The notes: generated from the letters alone by a model not told the origin. A stretch of 64,000 nt of DNA from Lachnospiraceae bacterium (GCA_016286035.1 JAEERY010000020.1:124001-188000); one strand, 5' to 3'. Shown: positions 1 through 9,594, numbered from the stretch's first letter. Numbers and translations are program-made.

Positions 1-9
1 ATTTTTGCA

Positions 10-1080
10 ATGCGTGAGATTAATAATCAGTTATATATGTCATACAAACTTGATTTTGACTGTTTTGATGGATTAGATGAAAAGAATGTAGATGAAATAT
101 GTTCTATCGTAGAATTTATGCTTCCTATCTGGAAATGTAGCTTGGATAGAAGAAGTGGCTTAAAAACTGACAGCGAATTCTGGGCTATTTATGAGTATTT
201 CAAGTATGTTAATCGAGATACTATTATATCCAATACTCTGAAAGTTTTTTCTTCCTATCCCGAAGATTATAAAAAGGAGTTTACTACATTGCCATTGAGA
301 TATACTTTTCTTACTGGAAAGATAGATGTTGAAAAGGATGATTATTCATTAATTCCAATTTATGTAGATATGATGAAAAATGAAATTGATAATTTCAAAT
401 GGCTTTATGAGAGATTGGGTGATTATAGGTCTAAGAGTATACTGATAAGAATTGTAAGATTTTGGTTTGAATTGAATCTTTATGACCTTAGCGATTTACA
501 TGAAAACGTGTTCTGTGATTACTTTGATACGGATTTACTTCTTTGCGAAGAAGATGAAGTTTTAGTTGACTGTGGTGCTTATATTGGAGATTCTATACTA
601 CAATATATCCAAACGTATGGGGAGAAATATCGCACAATATACGGATACGAAATCAATCCGGATACGATGGAAAAAATGAAAAATAACCTGAAGGAATTTG
701 AGAGAATAAATTTTAAAAGGAAAGGTGTTGGAAAACGCAATGAGGTGATGTATCTAGATGATAATATGCACGATGCAGGTGCTAAAGTATCCGATACAGG
801 AACAAACGTTGTTGAAGTGGTCTCGTTGGATGACGATATAGATGAGCCGATAACTGTTATAAAAATGGATATTGAAGGCGCCGAACAGGATGCAATTAAT
901 GGTGCTAAAAGGCATATTGTTGAAGAAAAACCTAGATTACTAGTTTGTACATACCACAAGCCCGAAGATTTGTTTCAGATTCCTAAACTTATAGATAGTA
1001 TAAGAGATGATTATAAATTCTATCTTAGATTTAACGGAAGAGGAATTTGGCCATGCGATCATGTATTATTCGCTATATAG
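10..1080 (+). CDS. FkbM family methyltransferase
   Basis: Probable SAM-dependent methyltransferase of the FkbM type (usually O-methylation of a sugar or small molecule). The C-terminal half has the fold's signature: VDCGAYIGD at residues 186-194 as SAM-binding motif I, an acidic YEIN strand near 214, and IKMDIEGAE near 288, typical of FkbM proteins. The first 180 residues are an N-terminal region without a motif I recognise. The frame is open to the left edge of the window, so the ATG at 10 may be internal and the gene may be partial. It stands 11 bases before the DUF115/Maf-like gene, which suggests it modifies a sugar or protein in the same glycosylation pathway. Fold is clear; substrate unknown. 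Confidence 0.8.
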   Translation: MREINNQLYMSYKLDFDCFDGLDEKNVDEICSIVEFMLPIWKCSLDRRSGLKTDSEFWAIYEYFKYVNRDTIISNTLKVFSSYPEDYKKEFTTLPLRYTFLTGKIDVEKDDYSLIPIYVDMMKNEIDNFKWLYERLGDYRSKSILIRIVRFWFELNLYDLSDLHENVFCDYFDTDLLLCEEDEVLVDCGAYIGDSILQYIQTYGEKYRTIYGYEINPDTMEKMKNNLKEFERINFKRKGVGKRNEVMYLDDNMHDAGAKVSDTGTNVVEVVSLDDDIDEPITVIKMDIEGAEQDAINGAKRHIVEEKPRLLVCTYHKPEDLFQIPKLIDSIRDDYKFYLRFNGRGIWPCDHVLFAI

Positions 1081-1091
1081 GGGGATAAGAC

Positions 1092-2603
1092 ATGATCATT
1101 TCGAACATTATATTCCTTGCAGAAAGAATAATATATTATATTCGAATTCAGAACTATGCTGAAAGCAGGCTGATTCTATTTGAATTGTTGAAGAAAATTG
1201 AAGAAGCTGACGATTTGGCGGATGAGTTGTTGAATATAGATTCTACGCTTTATAGAATAATGCAATCAATGACAGCAGCACTTGAGGCAAATGATATGAT
1301 TTTGCTTTCGGATATACTTGATGATGCGTTCATTCCGGAACTAAAGGGATTTATTCATCATATGGATTCGATTGAAAATAGTATATATCGCATAGAATCG
1401 ACCTCGTCTGGTTTTCCGACGCTGTTCTGTAAAGAATCGAATAAGTATTTGCACTCAAATTCTAACCCTATGGAAGAAGCTAGAGTTTTAGCTGATCAGA
1501 TTTATAAACCAGAGTATGACGAATATGCTGTATGGGGATGTGGATTGGGATATCATATATACCAACTGTTTGAGACGGCTAAAAGAGCTATAAACATAAT
1601 AGTGTATGACTGGAATTCTTCGGTGTTTGAATTGGCTTCGAAGACGGGATTTACCAATCTTATACCAAAAGAAAGAATAAGATATGTGACAGATGTTACT
1701 GGAAAGGAATTTGTTGATAGAATCTCAAAAGGTAATATAGGTATTTTTATTCATTTTCCTTCGGTGTTGTCAATACATAACAAACAGCTTCGCGAAGCTT
1801 TTCAGAGCTTTTTTTCAGACTGGAACTCAACTGTTCAATTAGAACGGGATTTAGAGATTAACTTTCGTAACAATCAGAAACGTATTTCTAATTGCGTAGA
1901 TGATATTGAGGAGGAGTTTAAGAATAAAGAAGTTGTATTGGTAGCGGGGGGACCATCAGTAGATGAATGTATCGAGTGGCTAAGGGCCGTAAAAGGTCAC
2001 AGAACTATTATTGTAGTTACTCGAGTGCTAAAAAAAATGATCGATCTGGGAATAATACCGGATTATGCAGTATCCTTGGAAGCAAATAAAGCTGGTTATG
2101 AACAGTTACATGGATTAGATGATATAAGCGTCCCGATTATTATAGATTCAACCGCATATTGGGAGAATGCAGCAAGCTATAAAGGACAAAAGTATATTGC
2201 ATATCAGAAAGGTTATAAAGCGGCTGAACAATATGCAGAACAAAACAAAAAAAGATTGTATGAAACAGGCGGGTCTGTTATTACGTTAGCGATGGACATA
2301 CTACTTCAGTTTAAAGTTTCGAAAATCTTTTTGGTAGGTGCAGATATGGCCTATCCAGAGGGAGTAACGCACGCTTTAAATACTGATCATAGACAAATTC
2401 TAGATACGGATAATATGGAATTGGTTGAGTCTGTAACAGGTGGAATGGTACCTACTGATTTGAGTCTGAACAAATTTAGAAAGTGGATAGAACGAAAGCT
2501 GTTGGAACACCCTGAAGTGGAAGTATATAATTTATCAAATAAGGGTGCATATATTAAGGGAACTAAGCCGTATACTCATGTGATGGATTGGGTGGACAAA
2601 TGA
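1092..2603 (+). CDS. DUF115 / Maf-like motility-associated glycosylation protein
   Basis: A 503-residue protein of the DUF115 (6-hydroxymethylpterin pyrophosphokinase MptE-like) family. A Rossmann-like VWGCGLGYH lies at 148-156, and the DUF115 core begins with VLVAGGPSVDE near 284 and continues through a segment with V(S)LEANK and a GADMAYP motif near 418. In Campylobacter, Helicobacter, Aeromonas and Clostridium relatives, Maf proteins are thought to transfer nonulosonic acids to flagellin in the cytoplasm. The PseI- and PseA-like genes downstream in this window fit that role, though flagellin itself is not here. ATG at 1092 follows a GGGGATAAG site. Family call is firm; transfer to flagellin is inference. 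Confidence 0.82.
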   Translation: MIISNIIFLAERIIYYIRIQNYAESRLILFELLKKIEEADDLADELLNIDSTLYRIMQSMTAALEANDMILLSDILDDAFIPELKGFIHHMDSIENSIYRIESTSSGFPTLFCKESNKYLHSNSNPMEEARVLADQIYKPEYDEYAVWGCGLGYHIYQLFETAKRAINIIVYDWNSSVFELASKTGFTNLIPKERIRYVTDVTGKEFVDRISKGNIGIFIHFPSVLSIHNKQLREAFQSFFSDWNSTVQLERDLEINFRNNQKRISNCVDDIEEEFKNKEVVLVAGGPSVDECIEWLRAVKGHRTIIVVTRVLKKMIDLGIIPDYAVSLEANKAGYEQLHGLDDISVPIIIDSTAYWENAASYKGQKYIAYQKGYKAAEQYAEQNKKRLYETGGSVITLAMDILLQFKVSKIFLVGADMAYPEGVTHALNTDHRQILDTDNMELVESVTGGMVPTDLSLNKFRKWIERKLLEHPEVEVYNLSNKGAYIKGTKPYTHVMDWVDK

Positions 2604-3544
2604 TGAACTATGATGTACTGATCGTAGTAGCAGAAAAAGACTTCCTGCGTCTGAAAAATTTATATCACAGAGCGTGGGAACATTTGAAGTGCAATAAACT
2701 GATTTTTGTCGGGAATCGTGCTGTTGGAGAGATGACAAAAGAGCTTGATAACAGTAATGTTGGATGGTTGGATGAGGATAGTATCCTGCCATTTAATGAG
2801 GTGCATTCTGTTATGAAAAAATGTCTTGCACCTGTTTTGCAGGGGCAGGAGCTTCCAAGAGGAATAACCGGGTGGTATTATCAGCAGTTTTTGAAGATGC
2901 AGTATGCCACCATCTGTGAAGATGATTATTATATGACTTGGGATGGTGATACAGTGCCATGCAGAACGGTTAATATGTTCAAAGAGGGTACTGGAGAACC
3001 TTTCCTTGATTTGAAGACAGAATTGAAGAAAGAATACTTTGATACCATGGGAAGACTTATTCCGGGTATGCATAAGGCCATAGAAAAATCCTTTATATCT
3101 GAACATATGCTATTTCGAAAAGATATTATGAAATCTCTGATAAACAGAATCGAATCAAACGAAGACGTTGAAGGAAACACATTTTGGGATAAGATCCTTT
3201 ATTCTATTCCAGCAAACCTTATTCAAGAAGGTGTGTTCAGCGAGTTTGAGACATATGGTACATATGTGGCTTTAACTAATCCTATGGCTTATAGATTGAG
3301 AGAATGGCATTCCTTTAGGCTTGGAGCTGAATTCTTTGATCCGAATACTATTTCGGACAGGGATTTTGAATGGCTGGGCAGAAATTTTGATGCAATATCA
3401 TTTGAAAAGAATCAGAGTGTAAGAGAAGATCATAAGAATCTGTTTGATAATCCTAAATATCAGCAGAAACTTTCAGCTAAACAGATGTTGCAGGCAATTC
3501 AGTCTGAGTTCAATGGTGGATACGTCGAGGTTTGGGATACATGA
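2600..3544 (+). CDS. DUF6492 family protein, putative glycosyltransferase
   Basis: About 314 residues, resembling the DUF6492 family found in bacterial glycan loci. A central WDGDTVP segment looks like a DxD sugar-nucleotide-binding motif of a GT-A fold, and a downstream HMLFRKDIM region fits an acceptor-side histidine. I place the start at the ATG at 2600, which overlaps the upstream TGA stop (ATGA) and follows GGGTGG; a second ATG at 2603 and a TTG at 2588 are alternatives. The overlap with the Maf-like gene suggests translational coupling and a joint role. No signal peptide or membrane segment is visible. Activity is inferred only from motif and context. Confidence 0.65.
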   Translation: MMNYDVLIVVAEKDFLRLKNLYHRAWEHLKCNKLIFVGNRAVGEMTKELDNSNVGWLDEDSILPFNEVHSVMKKCLAPVLQGQELPRGITGWYYQQFLKMQYATICEDDYYMTWDGDTVPCRTVNMFKEGTGEPFLDLKTELKKEYFDTMGRLIPGMHKAIEKSFISEHMLFRKDIMKSLINRIESNEDVEGNTFWDKILYSIPANLIQEGVFSEFETYGTYVALTNPMAYRLREWHSFRLGAEFFDPNTISDRDFEWLGRNFDAISFEKNQSVREDHKNLFDNPKYQQKLSAKQMLQAIQSEFNGGYVEVWDT

Positions 3545-4713
3545 AGATACTGTTTCTTACATGGAAGAGCTTTGGCAATGATGATATGATATCTGCATTT
3601 CAAAGCCTTGGTCATACGGTTGTAACAAAAGAATATACGGATAAGGACGAACCGGATAATGAAGATGCTGTAAATCAGTTTGCATTGGAATTAAAATCTG
3701 CTGATGTAGATTGTGTTTTTTCATTTAATTTCTTTCCGTTGGTTGCTCTTGGGTGCAAAAACTTGGGTATGCCGTATTTATGCTGGATATATGACAGTCC
3801 ATATGTGAGGCTCTATAATTATTCTGTTGCATATCCTACAAATCATGTCTTTGTTTTTGACAGTTCGATTGCAACGGAATTTCAACAGGGTGGCATTAAC
3901 ACGGTTCATTATCTGCCGATGGCAGCAAATACAGACAGACTAAGTGCAATGACCGATTTTTCTTTGTATGAAAAATCTGAGTACAGAAATGACAAACCGG
4001 TTGCTTTCATAGGTTCTTTATATACTGAGAAACATACTTTTTATCAGCGCATTAGTGGTCTGAATGACTATACAAAAGGTTATCTGGAAGGCTTAATGGC
4101 TGCTCAAAAACAGATATATGGATATAATTTCATACAAAGCACTTTGAAAGAGCATCCAGAACTGATACAGGATATGCAGCGATCGCTCCCGATGAATCCA
4201 AGCGGAGATGGAGTGGAATCTATTGAGTATCTTTTTGCTCAGTATGTGATTAATCGTCAGATTACTGCAATTGAACGCAAAGAGTTATTAGAGGTTGTAT
4301 CAGGAAGATTCGGACTTGATCTTTATACACCGGATAAGGAATTTGGCATGGATGGATGCGTTAATCACGGTCCCATAGATTATTATGATTTTGCTCCTTA
4401 CGTTTTCAAAAGATCACCTATTAATCTGAATATATCCTTACGAAGTATCTTTGCGGGAATCCCACTAAGAGGATTCGATATTATGGGAGCAGGAGGCTTT
4501 TTGCTTACAAATTATCAAAGTGATTTTTTGAACTTCTTCGTTCCGGGAGAGGATTTTGATTATTTTGAGAGTAGGGATGATCTGTTAGATAAGATAGATT
4601 ATTATCTTAAACATGATGAAGAACGTCAGCAGATCGCAATAAACGGATTTAATAAGATATCTCAGAATCATACGTATAAACACAGAGCGGAAGAAATGCT
4701 GAGTTATTTGTGA
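3541..4713 (+). CDS. DUF3880/CgeB-type glycosyltransferase
   Basis: A cytoplasmic protein of about 390 residues with the two-part layout of the CgeB/DUF3880 glycosyltransferases: an N-terminal half with FSFNFFPL and WIYDSPY, and a C-terminal half (Glyco_trans_1_2 type) with SLRSIFAGIPLRGFDIMG, GAGGFLLTNYQ and a final helix typical of GT-B folds. The ATG at 3541 overlaps the stop of the DUF6492 gene by 4 bases; a TTG at 3532 is less likely. Such proteins are common in flagellin and spore-surface glycosylation clusters. It is clearly paralogous to the convergent gene ending at 4719. Sugar and acceptor are unknown. Confidence 0.75.
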   Translation: MKILFLTWKSFGNDDMISAFQSLGHTVVTKEYTDKDEPDNEDAVNQFALELKSADVDCVFSFNFFPLVALGCKNLGMPYLCWIYDSPYVRLYNYSVAYPTNHVFVFDSSIATEFQQGGINTVHYLPMAANTDRLSAMTDFSLYEKSEYRNDKPVAFIGSLYTEKHTFYQRISGLNDYTKGYLEGLMAAQKQIYGYNFIQSTLKEHPELIQDMQRSLPMNPSGDGVESIEYLFAQYVINRQITAIERKELLEVVSGRFGLDLYTPDKEFGMDGCVNHGPIDYYDFAPYVFKRSPINLNISLRSIFAGIPLRGFDIMGAGGFLLTNYQSDFLNFFVPGEDFDYFESRDDLLDKIDYYLKHDEERQQIAINGFNKISQNHTYKHRAEEMLSYL

Positions 4714-4718
4714 TGGTT

Positions 4719-5873
4719 TTAGACAGGACTGTTCAACATATGAGCAAGCCTGTCTTTCATATTGTATTCATAAAGTGTCTTTTTTCGGCCATTGAGTGCT
4801 ATTTTTGCCCTTTCATCCTCATGTGACAGATAGTAGCCTACCTTTTCCAAAGCGTCCGGCATACTGTCATACATGATCATTTCTGTTCCGTATTCAAACA
4901 ATTCCGCAAGCTCCTGCTGATAATTTGACAGAAGGAATCCACCACATCCCATTATATCAAGAGCACGCAGAGGAATACCGGTCTGGATCGCTCGTAAACT
5001 GGGATTAAGATTGATCTTGGATGCGGCAAAAATATAGGGCATCTCTGAGAAATAGTCTACAGCATCACATTTTTCAACACCTTTTATTATTGAGGAGTTG
5101 TTGTAGGAATAGAATTTAGTCTGAAATCTTGAACCGATAAGTGAAAGCAGAATAATCCTGTCCCTGCGAGTGATCTCACTGGAGAGCGCAAATATCAATT
5201 CATCCCGTTGCAGTACAAATTTCGTACCGGGAACTCTTTTTTGAAAACTCATATTGATCTTTTCGATGAATTCTTCTGTTATTGCCTGATCTATAAGATA
5301 TGCGCCGTAAAGATCCTGTTGGGCATTCATAACTGCCTGAAGGTATCCTTTGCAATAATCATCTGTGCTTGAAAGGATTGCATCAGCTGCAGATTCGTAC
5401 AGTTTTCCTATGAAACTTACCTGTGAACGGTATGGAATACATTTAGGGTCGGTATTGCTGATCTTCGATAATCTCTTTGAATTAACACCCAGGGTGAGAT
5501 GATAAACATTTTCAAAACCTTGTTTGCGGTAGCCTTCAACCTGCTTTTGATCAAAGCAGTATACGCGGTTGACGGAATTCCCAAGGGTCTTTTGGATATC
5601 ACGTACATTAAGCGGGTTATCATAACACCAAGCTATGTATGGAATATTTGCTTTTTGGCATATTTCTGATAAAAGCGGCCAGTAATTGACACTGAATAAT
5701 GCGTCATAATGCGTCATATCAACATTATGCTCTATGTGAAACAGAAATCTGTCATCATGGTTTTTATCTGTGAAATCCCATGTAAGGAAATCAAAGTTCA
5801 CACCTTCATCCTGTAATATCTCATGTATATCATTCTCAAAATATGATGCCCAGTGGTACAAGAGCAGTTTCAT
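4719..5873 (-). CDS. DUF3880/CgeB-type glycosyltransferase (paralogue, opposite strand)
   Basis: A second DUF3880/CgeB-type enzyme, 384 residues, with the same blocks as the gene it faces: FSVNYWPL, WCYDNPLNV, SLRAIQTGIPLRALDIMG and CGGFLLSNYQ. The two stop codons are only 5 bases apart and the genes are inverted relative to one another, so they look like a duplicated and inverted pair. The start is the ATG at 5873, which follows an excellent GGAGGA ribosome binding site about 7 bases upstream; the TTG at 5888 lies inside or before that site. A TATAAT-like box occurs upstream on the same strand in the 175-base divergent spacer. Likely glycosyltransferase of a surface glycan or glycoprotein. 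Confidence 0.75.
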   Translation of the reverse strand: MKLLLYHWASYFENDIHEILQDEGVNFDFLTWDFTDKNHDDRFLFHIEHNVDMTHYDALFSVNYWPLLSEICQKANIPYIAWCYDNPLNVRDIQKTLGNSVNRVYCFDQKQVEGYRKQGFENVYHLTLGVNSKRLSKISNTDPKCIPYRSQVSFIGKLYESAADAILSSTDDYCKGYLQAVMNAQQDLYGAYLIDQAITEEFIEKINMSFQKRVPGTKFVLQRDELIFALSSEITRRDRIILLSLIGSRFQTKFYSYNNSSIIKGVEKCDAVDYFSEMPYIFAASKINLNPSLRAIQTGIPLRALDIMGCGGFLLSNYQQELAELFEYGTEMIMYDSMPDALEKVGYYLSHEDERAKIALNGRKKTLYEYNMKDRLAHMLNSPV

Positions 5874-5959
5874 AAATATTTCCTCCAAATCACCTTTTTA
5901 TTATACTACAATTGGCGTAGATACCGCACTTTTTTGTTTAAAAACATCCTGTTTGATAG

Positions 5960-5965
5960 TATAAT
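5960..5965 (+). promoter_or_regulatory. Possible -10 box in the divergent spacer
   Basis: A TATAAT lies in the 175-base spacer between the divergent genes starting at 5873 and 6049. The expected -35 position (5937-5942) reads TTTAAA, a weak match, so this is only a -10 candidate. It would drive the operon beginning with the GNAT gene. The spacer carries no open reading frame I believe. Confidence 0.35.
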
Positions 5966-6048
5966 ATAAAGGATTATGAATATGATTTTAGGACATTGGT
6001 ATGTCTTAGGGTCTATTTATATTAATTTGGAGATTATGGGATATTAAT

Positions 6049-6579
6049 ATGCAGGAAGTAAAGCTAATCGGTGAGAATGTATATTTGAGACCGATCACAT
6101 ATGACGATACGGATCTTATAGTAAAGTGGCGTAATCAGGAGAATGTTATAAAATATTTCTTTTATCGAGGTGAGTTTACCAAAGAGAGTCACGAACGATG
6201 GATAAAAGAAAGGATAGAGACGGGAGAAGTTGTTCAGTTTCTGGTATGTTCAAAGGATAATGACAGACCTCTGGGTTGTACATATATCCGTGATATAGAT
6301 CACGATAATAGAAAAGCGGAATATGGAGTATTTATCGGGGAAGAGGATGCCAGAGGACATGGAATAGGCAAAGAGATACTTAAACTTACCGTGGATTATG
6401 CATTTAAGGAACTTAAACTTCACAGGATATATGCCAGGGTAAGAGAGACGAATATGCCGTCTTTATACAGTTTCCTGCATTGCGGATTTGAAAAAGAAGC
6501 ATTGCTTAAGGATTCGGTATATTGTGACGGAGAATATTTAAATGTTGTTATACTTGGTATATTAAATCCGGAAGATTAA
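6049..6579 (+). CDS. GNAT family N-acetyltransferase (PseH-like)
   Basis: A 176-residue GNAT acetyltransferase of the RimJ/RimL (Acetyltransf_3) group. It opens with LRPITYDDTDLIVKWRN, has the acetyl-CoA pyrophosphate-binding motif near residues 100-112 (EDARGHGIGKEIL, a variant of Q/RxxGxG/A), and ends with the NMPSLYSFLHCGFEKEA block seen in sugar amine acetyltransferases. PseH, which acetylates the 4-amino group of UDP-4-amino sugars in pseudaminic acid synthesis, has this length and layout, and a PseI-type synthase lies 4 kb downstream. It could equally acetylate another amino sugar, such as the WecE product, as WecD does. First gene of a long plus-strand run. Confidence 0.75.
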   Translation: MQEVKLIGENVYLRPITYDDTDLIVKWRNQENVIKYFFYRGEFTKESHERWIKERIETGEVVQFLVCSKDNDRPLGCTYIRDIDHDNRKAEYGVFIGEEDARGHGIGKEILKLTVDYAFKELKLHRIYARVRETNMPSLYSFLHCGFEKEALLKDSVYCDGEYLNVVILGILNPED

Positions 6580-6629
6580 TATGGCAAATGGCAAAGGCTG
6601 GGACAAAAGAGTTTAAAGGAGAGACGAAC

Positions 6630-7775
6630 ATGAAGATGAGATACTGTAAAAAATGTCTGCAACCCGATACCAGACCGGGAATAGTATTTGATGATGAACA
6701 GGTATGCTTCGCATGCAGGTATGAAGAATCAAAAGCTACAATAGACTGGGAAGCACGTGAAGCAGAATTGAGAGCCATAGCTGATGAGGCTATAGAAGAA
6801 AGCAAAAAGAGGGGAAATACCTATGACTGTATTATAGGCGTTTCTGGAGGAAAGGATTCTACTTTCCAGGCGGTATATGCCAAAGAGAAACTAGGATTAA
6901 ATCCGTTACTTATTAACTGCATGCCTGATGAGATAACGGAGATAGGTTTAAAGAATATCAATAATCTTAATAATCTGGGGTTTGATATCATTTCGATTAG
7001 ACCTAATCCGGTTGTTGCAAAAAAACTCGCAAGAAAGTCATTCTTTGAGCGTGGAAATATAATAGCTGCGTCGGAGTATTGCCTCTGGGCGTCATCATAT
7101 ATCATGGCTGATAAGTTCAACATACCTCTTATCATACAGGGTGAGAATGCAGCTTTGACTTTAGGTGCTGCAAAGAATCAGGACACATCGGGAGATGCGT
7201 TCAGTGTTGTTCAGCTGGATACGATAAGAGGTGCCAGTGTATCAAGCTTTGTTGATCTTTCAAACAATATCACGGAAAAAGATCTGTTCCTTTACAAGAT
7301 CCCGGATGTTGATGCAATGAAAGCAAAAGGTGTTAAAGCGATATTTCTTCAGTATTATGCAAAAGAATGGTCTCAGGTTTATAATGCGGATTTCTCTGTT
7401 GCAAGAGGTCTGACAGGACGTTCCGATGATCTTCATAATCTTGGAAGATATAGAAGATATACAGCACTTGACAGTGATCTTCAGATAGTAAATCAGATGA
7501 TAAAGTACCTTAAGTTCGGATTTGGTTATGCAACAGATGAGATCTGTTATGATATCCGTGAAGGAAGATTTACGAGAGAAGACGGTAAGTGGTATGTCAA
7601 TGAATATGACGGACTTTGCGGTCAGAAGTATATTGATGATGCATGCAGATATCTATCGATAACCGAGAGTGAGTTCTGGGATGTTGTTGACAGATATGTC
7701 AATACTGATTTGTTTGAAAAGAGAGACGGAAGATGGGTCAAGAGATTCACAGTCGGCGAGGATTATGAATGTTAA
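6630..7775 (+). CDS. N-acetyl sugar amidotransferase (PseA/WbuX/WbpG type)
   Basis: A 381-residue ATP-pyrophosphatase of the N-acetyl sugar amidotransferase family (WbpG/WbuX/PseA). A CxxC...CxxC zinc-finger-like pair (CKKC and CFAC) lies in the first 30 residues, and the PP-loop IGVSGGKDST follows near residue 70. Family members turn the acetamido group of a sugar into acetamidino; PseA does so on pseudaminic acid and WbpG on a ManNAc-derived uronate. The usual HisH- and HisF-like ammonia-channel partners are not in the window. Start at ATG 6630 is set by AAAGGAG 8 bases upstream; an ATG at 6588 has no such site. Context beside a PseI homologue favours a nonulosonate substrate, which is inference. 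Confidence 0.82.
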   Translation: MKMRYCKKCLQPDTRPGIVFDDEQVCFACRYEESKATIDWEAREAELRAIADEAIEESKKRGNTYDCIIGVSGGKDSTFQAVYAKEKLGLNPLLINCMPDEITEIGLKNINNLNNLGFDIISIRPNPVVAKKLARKSFFERGNIIAASEYCLWASSYIMADKFNIPLIIQGENAALTLGAAKNQDTSGDAFSVVQLDTIRGASVSSFVDLSNNITEKDLFLYKIPDVDAMKAKGVKAIFLQYYAKEWSQVYNADFSVARGLTGRSDDLHNLGRYRRYTALDSDLQIVNQMIKYLKFGFGYATDEICYDIREGRFTREDGKWYVNEYDGLCGQKYIDDACRYLSITESEFWDVVDRYVNTDLFEKRDGRWVKRFTVGEDYEC

Positions 7776-9574
7776 GAAGTGTCGAAGGTCATGATCTGTC
7801 CGACACAGGGAGTGGGAGATTGAAAGGATTAACGGAGAGTTTAAAGCAAAGATGGTATATATGGCTTGTGGCCTTTCTGTTTGGGCTGCAAGTGCTTGTT
7901 ATACTCATTTTCAGGGAAAACAGCTACATTCAGATACATGATAACCTGGATCTGTTTATGGCACATTATCAGATGATAAAGCTGAATCATGCCTTCTTTG
8001 CGCATGGTGTCACCATGCCGATGCTTCACGGTGTTGACAGGGATCTGTTGGGATCAGAATTCTTACTTTACAATCTTTTGTATGTTATATTTCCGAATAT
8101 AGTTGCGTATTTTATCGGATATCTGCTTAAGATCGCGATAGGTTTTTGCGGTTTTATATTACTTGCTAAAGAGGTATATGGCAACAGATATAAAGATATA
8201 CGCCCCATTGTCATTGTTTTGGCTGCGGCGTACGGTATGATACCGGTCTTTCCGACTTACGGTATAGCATTCACCTCCGTTCCGATAATAGTGTGGCTTT
8301 TGATAAGGCTTTACCGTACAGAGGATATCAAAAAAAGAATTGTTCTTTATCTGGGGGTTTTCTGTTACCCCCTGATATCTTATTTTTCTTATCATGGTTT
8401 CTTCATACTATGCTATATGGTGTGTGCTTTTATCATAGTATGGGCAGCAAAAAAGAGATTCCCCAAAACAATATTAACCTCAATATGTGTGTTATCGGCA
8501 GGATATATAGTGTGGGAATACCGTCTGTTTTCTGCCATGCTGTTTGATGATACGGTTACTATCAGGACAACAATGGATCATGGTCATCTGACTGTAGGAG
8601 AAGCTCTTAAAGCTGCCGCGGAAGAATTCTTCAGAACATCATTCCACAGCCAGGATAATCACGTGTATTTTGTTTTCTGGGTATGCATTACGGGTATCAT
8701 TATAGTAAATGCTATGCATATCAGAAAAAAAGAAGCAAAGAAGATACTTACTGACCCTGTAAATCTTATATTCTTATGGATGATCTTCAACTGTCTAATA
8801 TTCGGTCTATATGAGAACGAAGGTTTCAGGACATTTGTGGAGAGACTGGTACCTAAGCTTACAGGATTCGAATTTGCCCGTACAGCATATTTTAATACAC
8901 TTTTGTGGTTTGTTTTGCTGTTGGAGCTGATCAGAAGGTTGTACGAGACAGGAAAGTCAAACTACCGTGTGATATCAGGTATCATAGCGTCGATTACTGT
9001 GATCATCGTTATGTTTGTACCTGCGGTTTATAATGACTTTTATTATACCTGCTACAATCAGGCATATAAGATAATAAAACACTCTGATACCAGCTATGTG
9101 AATTACCGTGAATTTTATTCTACAGATCTCTTTGATCAGATAAAAGAAGATATAGGATATGACGGTGAATGGTCTGCAGCATACGGACTGCATCCGGCTG
9201 TTTTGCAATACAACGGAATAGCCTCAGTGGACGGATATCTCGGTATGTATCCTCAAGAGTATAAGGATAAATGGAGAAAGGTCATAGAACCTGCACTTGA
9301 TGGTTCGCCTTCACTTAAGGATTATTATGACGGATGGGGAGCCAGAGTTATCCTTTATTCGGGCAATGATGAAAACACATATGCACCTTTAAGAGTCATG
9401 CAGCTTGAAGATGAAAGACTTATGGTGAATATGAATGAATTAAAGAGTCTGGATTGCAAGTATATCTTCTCGAGAATAGATTTTACAAATGCTGAGGAAC
9501 TTGGGCTTATTTGTATCGGAACATATTCGGGGTGTGACAGTCCGTATACGATATATGTTTTTAAGGTTAATTGA
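7769..9574 (+). CDS. Polytopic membrane protein, GT-C-like (DUF6044-like)
   Basis: A 601-residue protein with about ten hydrophobic segments between residues 30 and 410 and a soluble C-terminal domain of about 190 residues that should lie outside the membrane. The first predicted loop carries DNLD at 58-61, the acidic pair position used by GT-C glycosyltransferases for the lipid-phosphate sugar donor. It resembles proteins annotated DUF6044. The ATG overlaps the upstream gene by 7 bases and has GAGGA in front. Its place between the amidotransferase and a GT52-like enzyme suggests it acts on the same glycan. Glycosyltransferase activity is inferred from architecture, not from a recognised catalytic motif. 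Confidence 0.62.
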   Translation: MLRSVEGHDLSDTGSGRLKGLTESLKQRWYIWLVAFLFGLQVLVILIFRENSYIQIHDNLDLFMAHYQMIKLNHAFFAHGVTMPMLHGVDRDLLGSEFLLYNLLYVIFPNIVAYFIGYLLKIAIGFCGFILLAKEVYGNRYKDIRPIVIVLAAAYGMIPVFPTYGIAFTSVPIIVWLLIRLYRTEDIKKRIVLYLGVFCYPLISYFSYHGFFILCYMVCAFIIVWAAKKRFPKTILTSICVLSAGYIVWEYRLFSAMLFDDTVTIRTTMDHGHLTVGEALKAAAEEFFRTSFHSQDNHVYFVFWVCITGIIIVNAMHIRKKEAKKILTDPVNLIFLWMIFNCLIFGLYENEGFRTFVERLVPKLTGFEFARTAYFNTLLWFVLLLELIRRLYETGKSNYRVISGIIASITVIIVMFVPAVYNDFYYTCYNQAYKIIKHSDTSYVNYREFYSTDLFDQIKEDIGYDGEWSAAYGLHPAVLQYNGIASVDGYLGMYPQEYKDKWRKVIEPALDGSPSLKDYYDGWGARVILYSGNDENTYAPLRVMQLEDERLMVNMNELKSLDCKYIFSRIDFTNAEELGLICIGTYSGCDSPYTIYVFKVN

Positions 9575-9594
9575 TTTTATTGGGAGTATAAAGT

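Noticed and set aside
4721-4755. Inverted repeat AGACAGG / CCTGTCT between the convergent DUF3880 genes.
   Set aside because: The loop is 21 bases and the following T run is only three, so it is a poor terminator candidate and partly lies in coding sequence.
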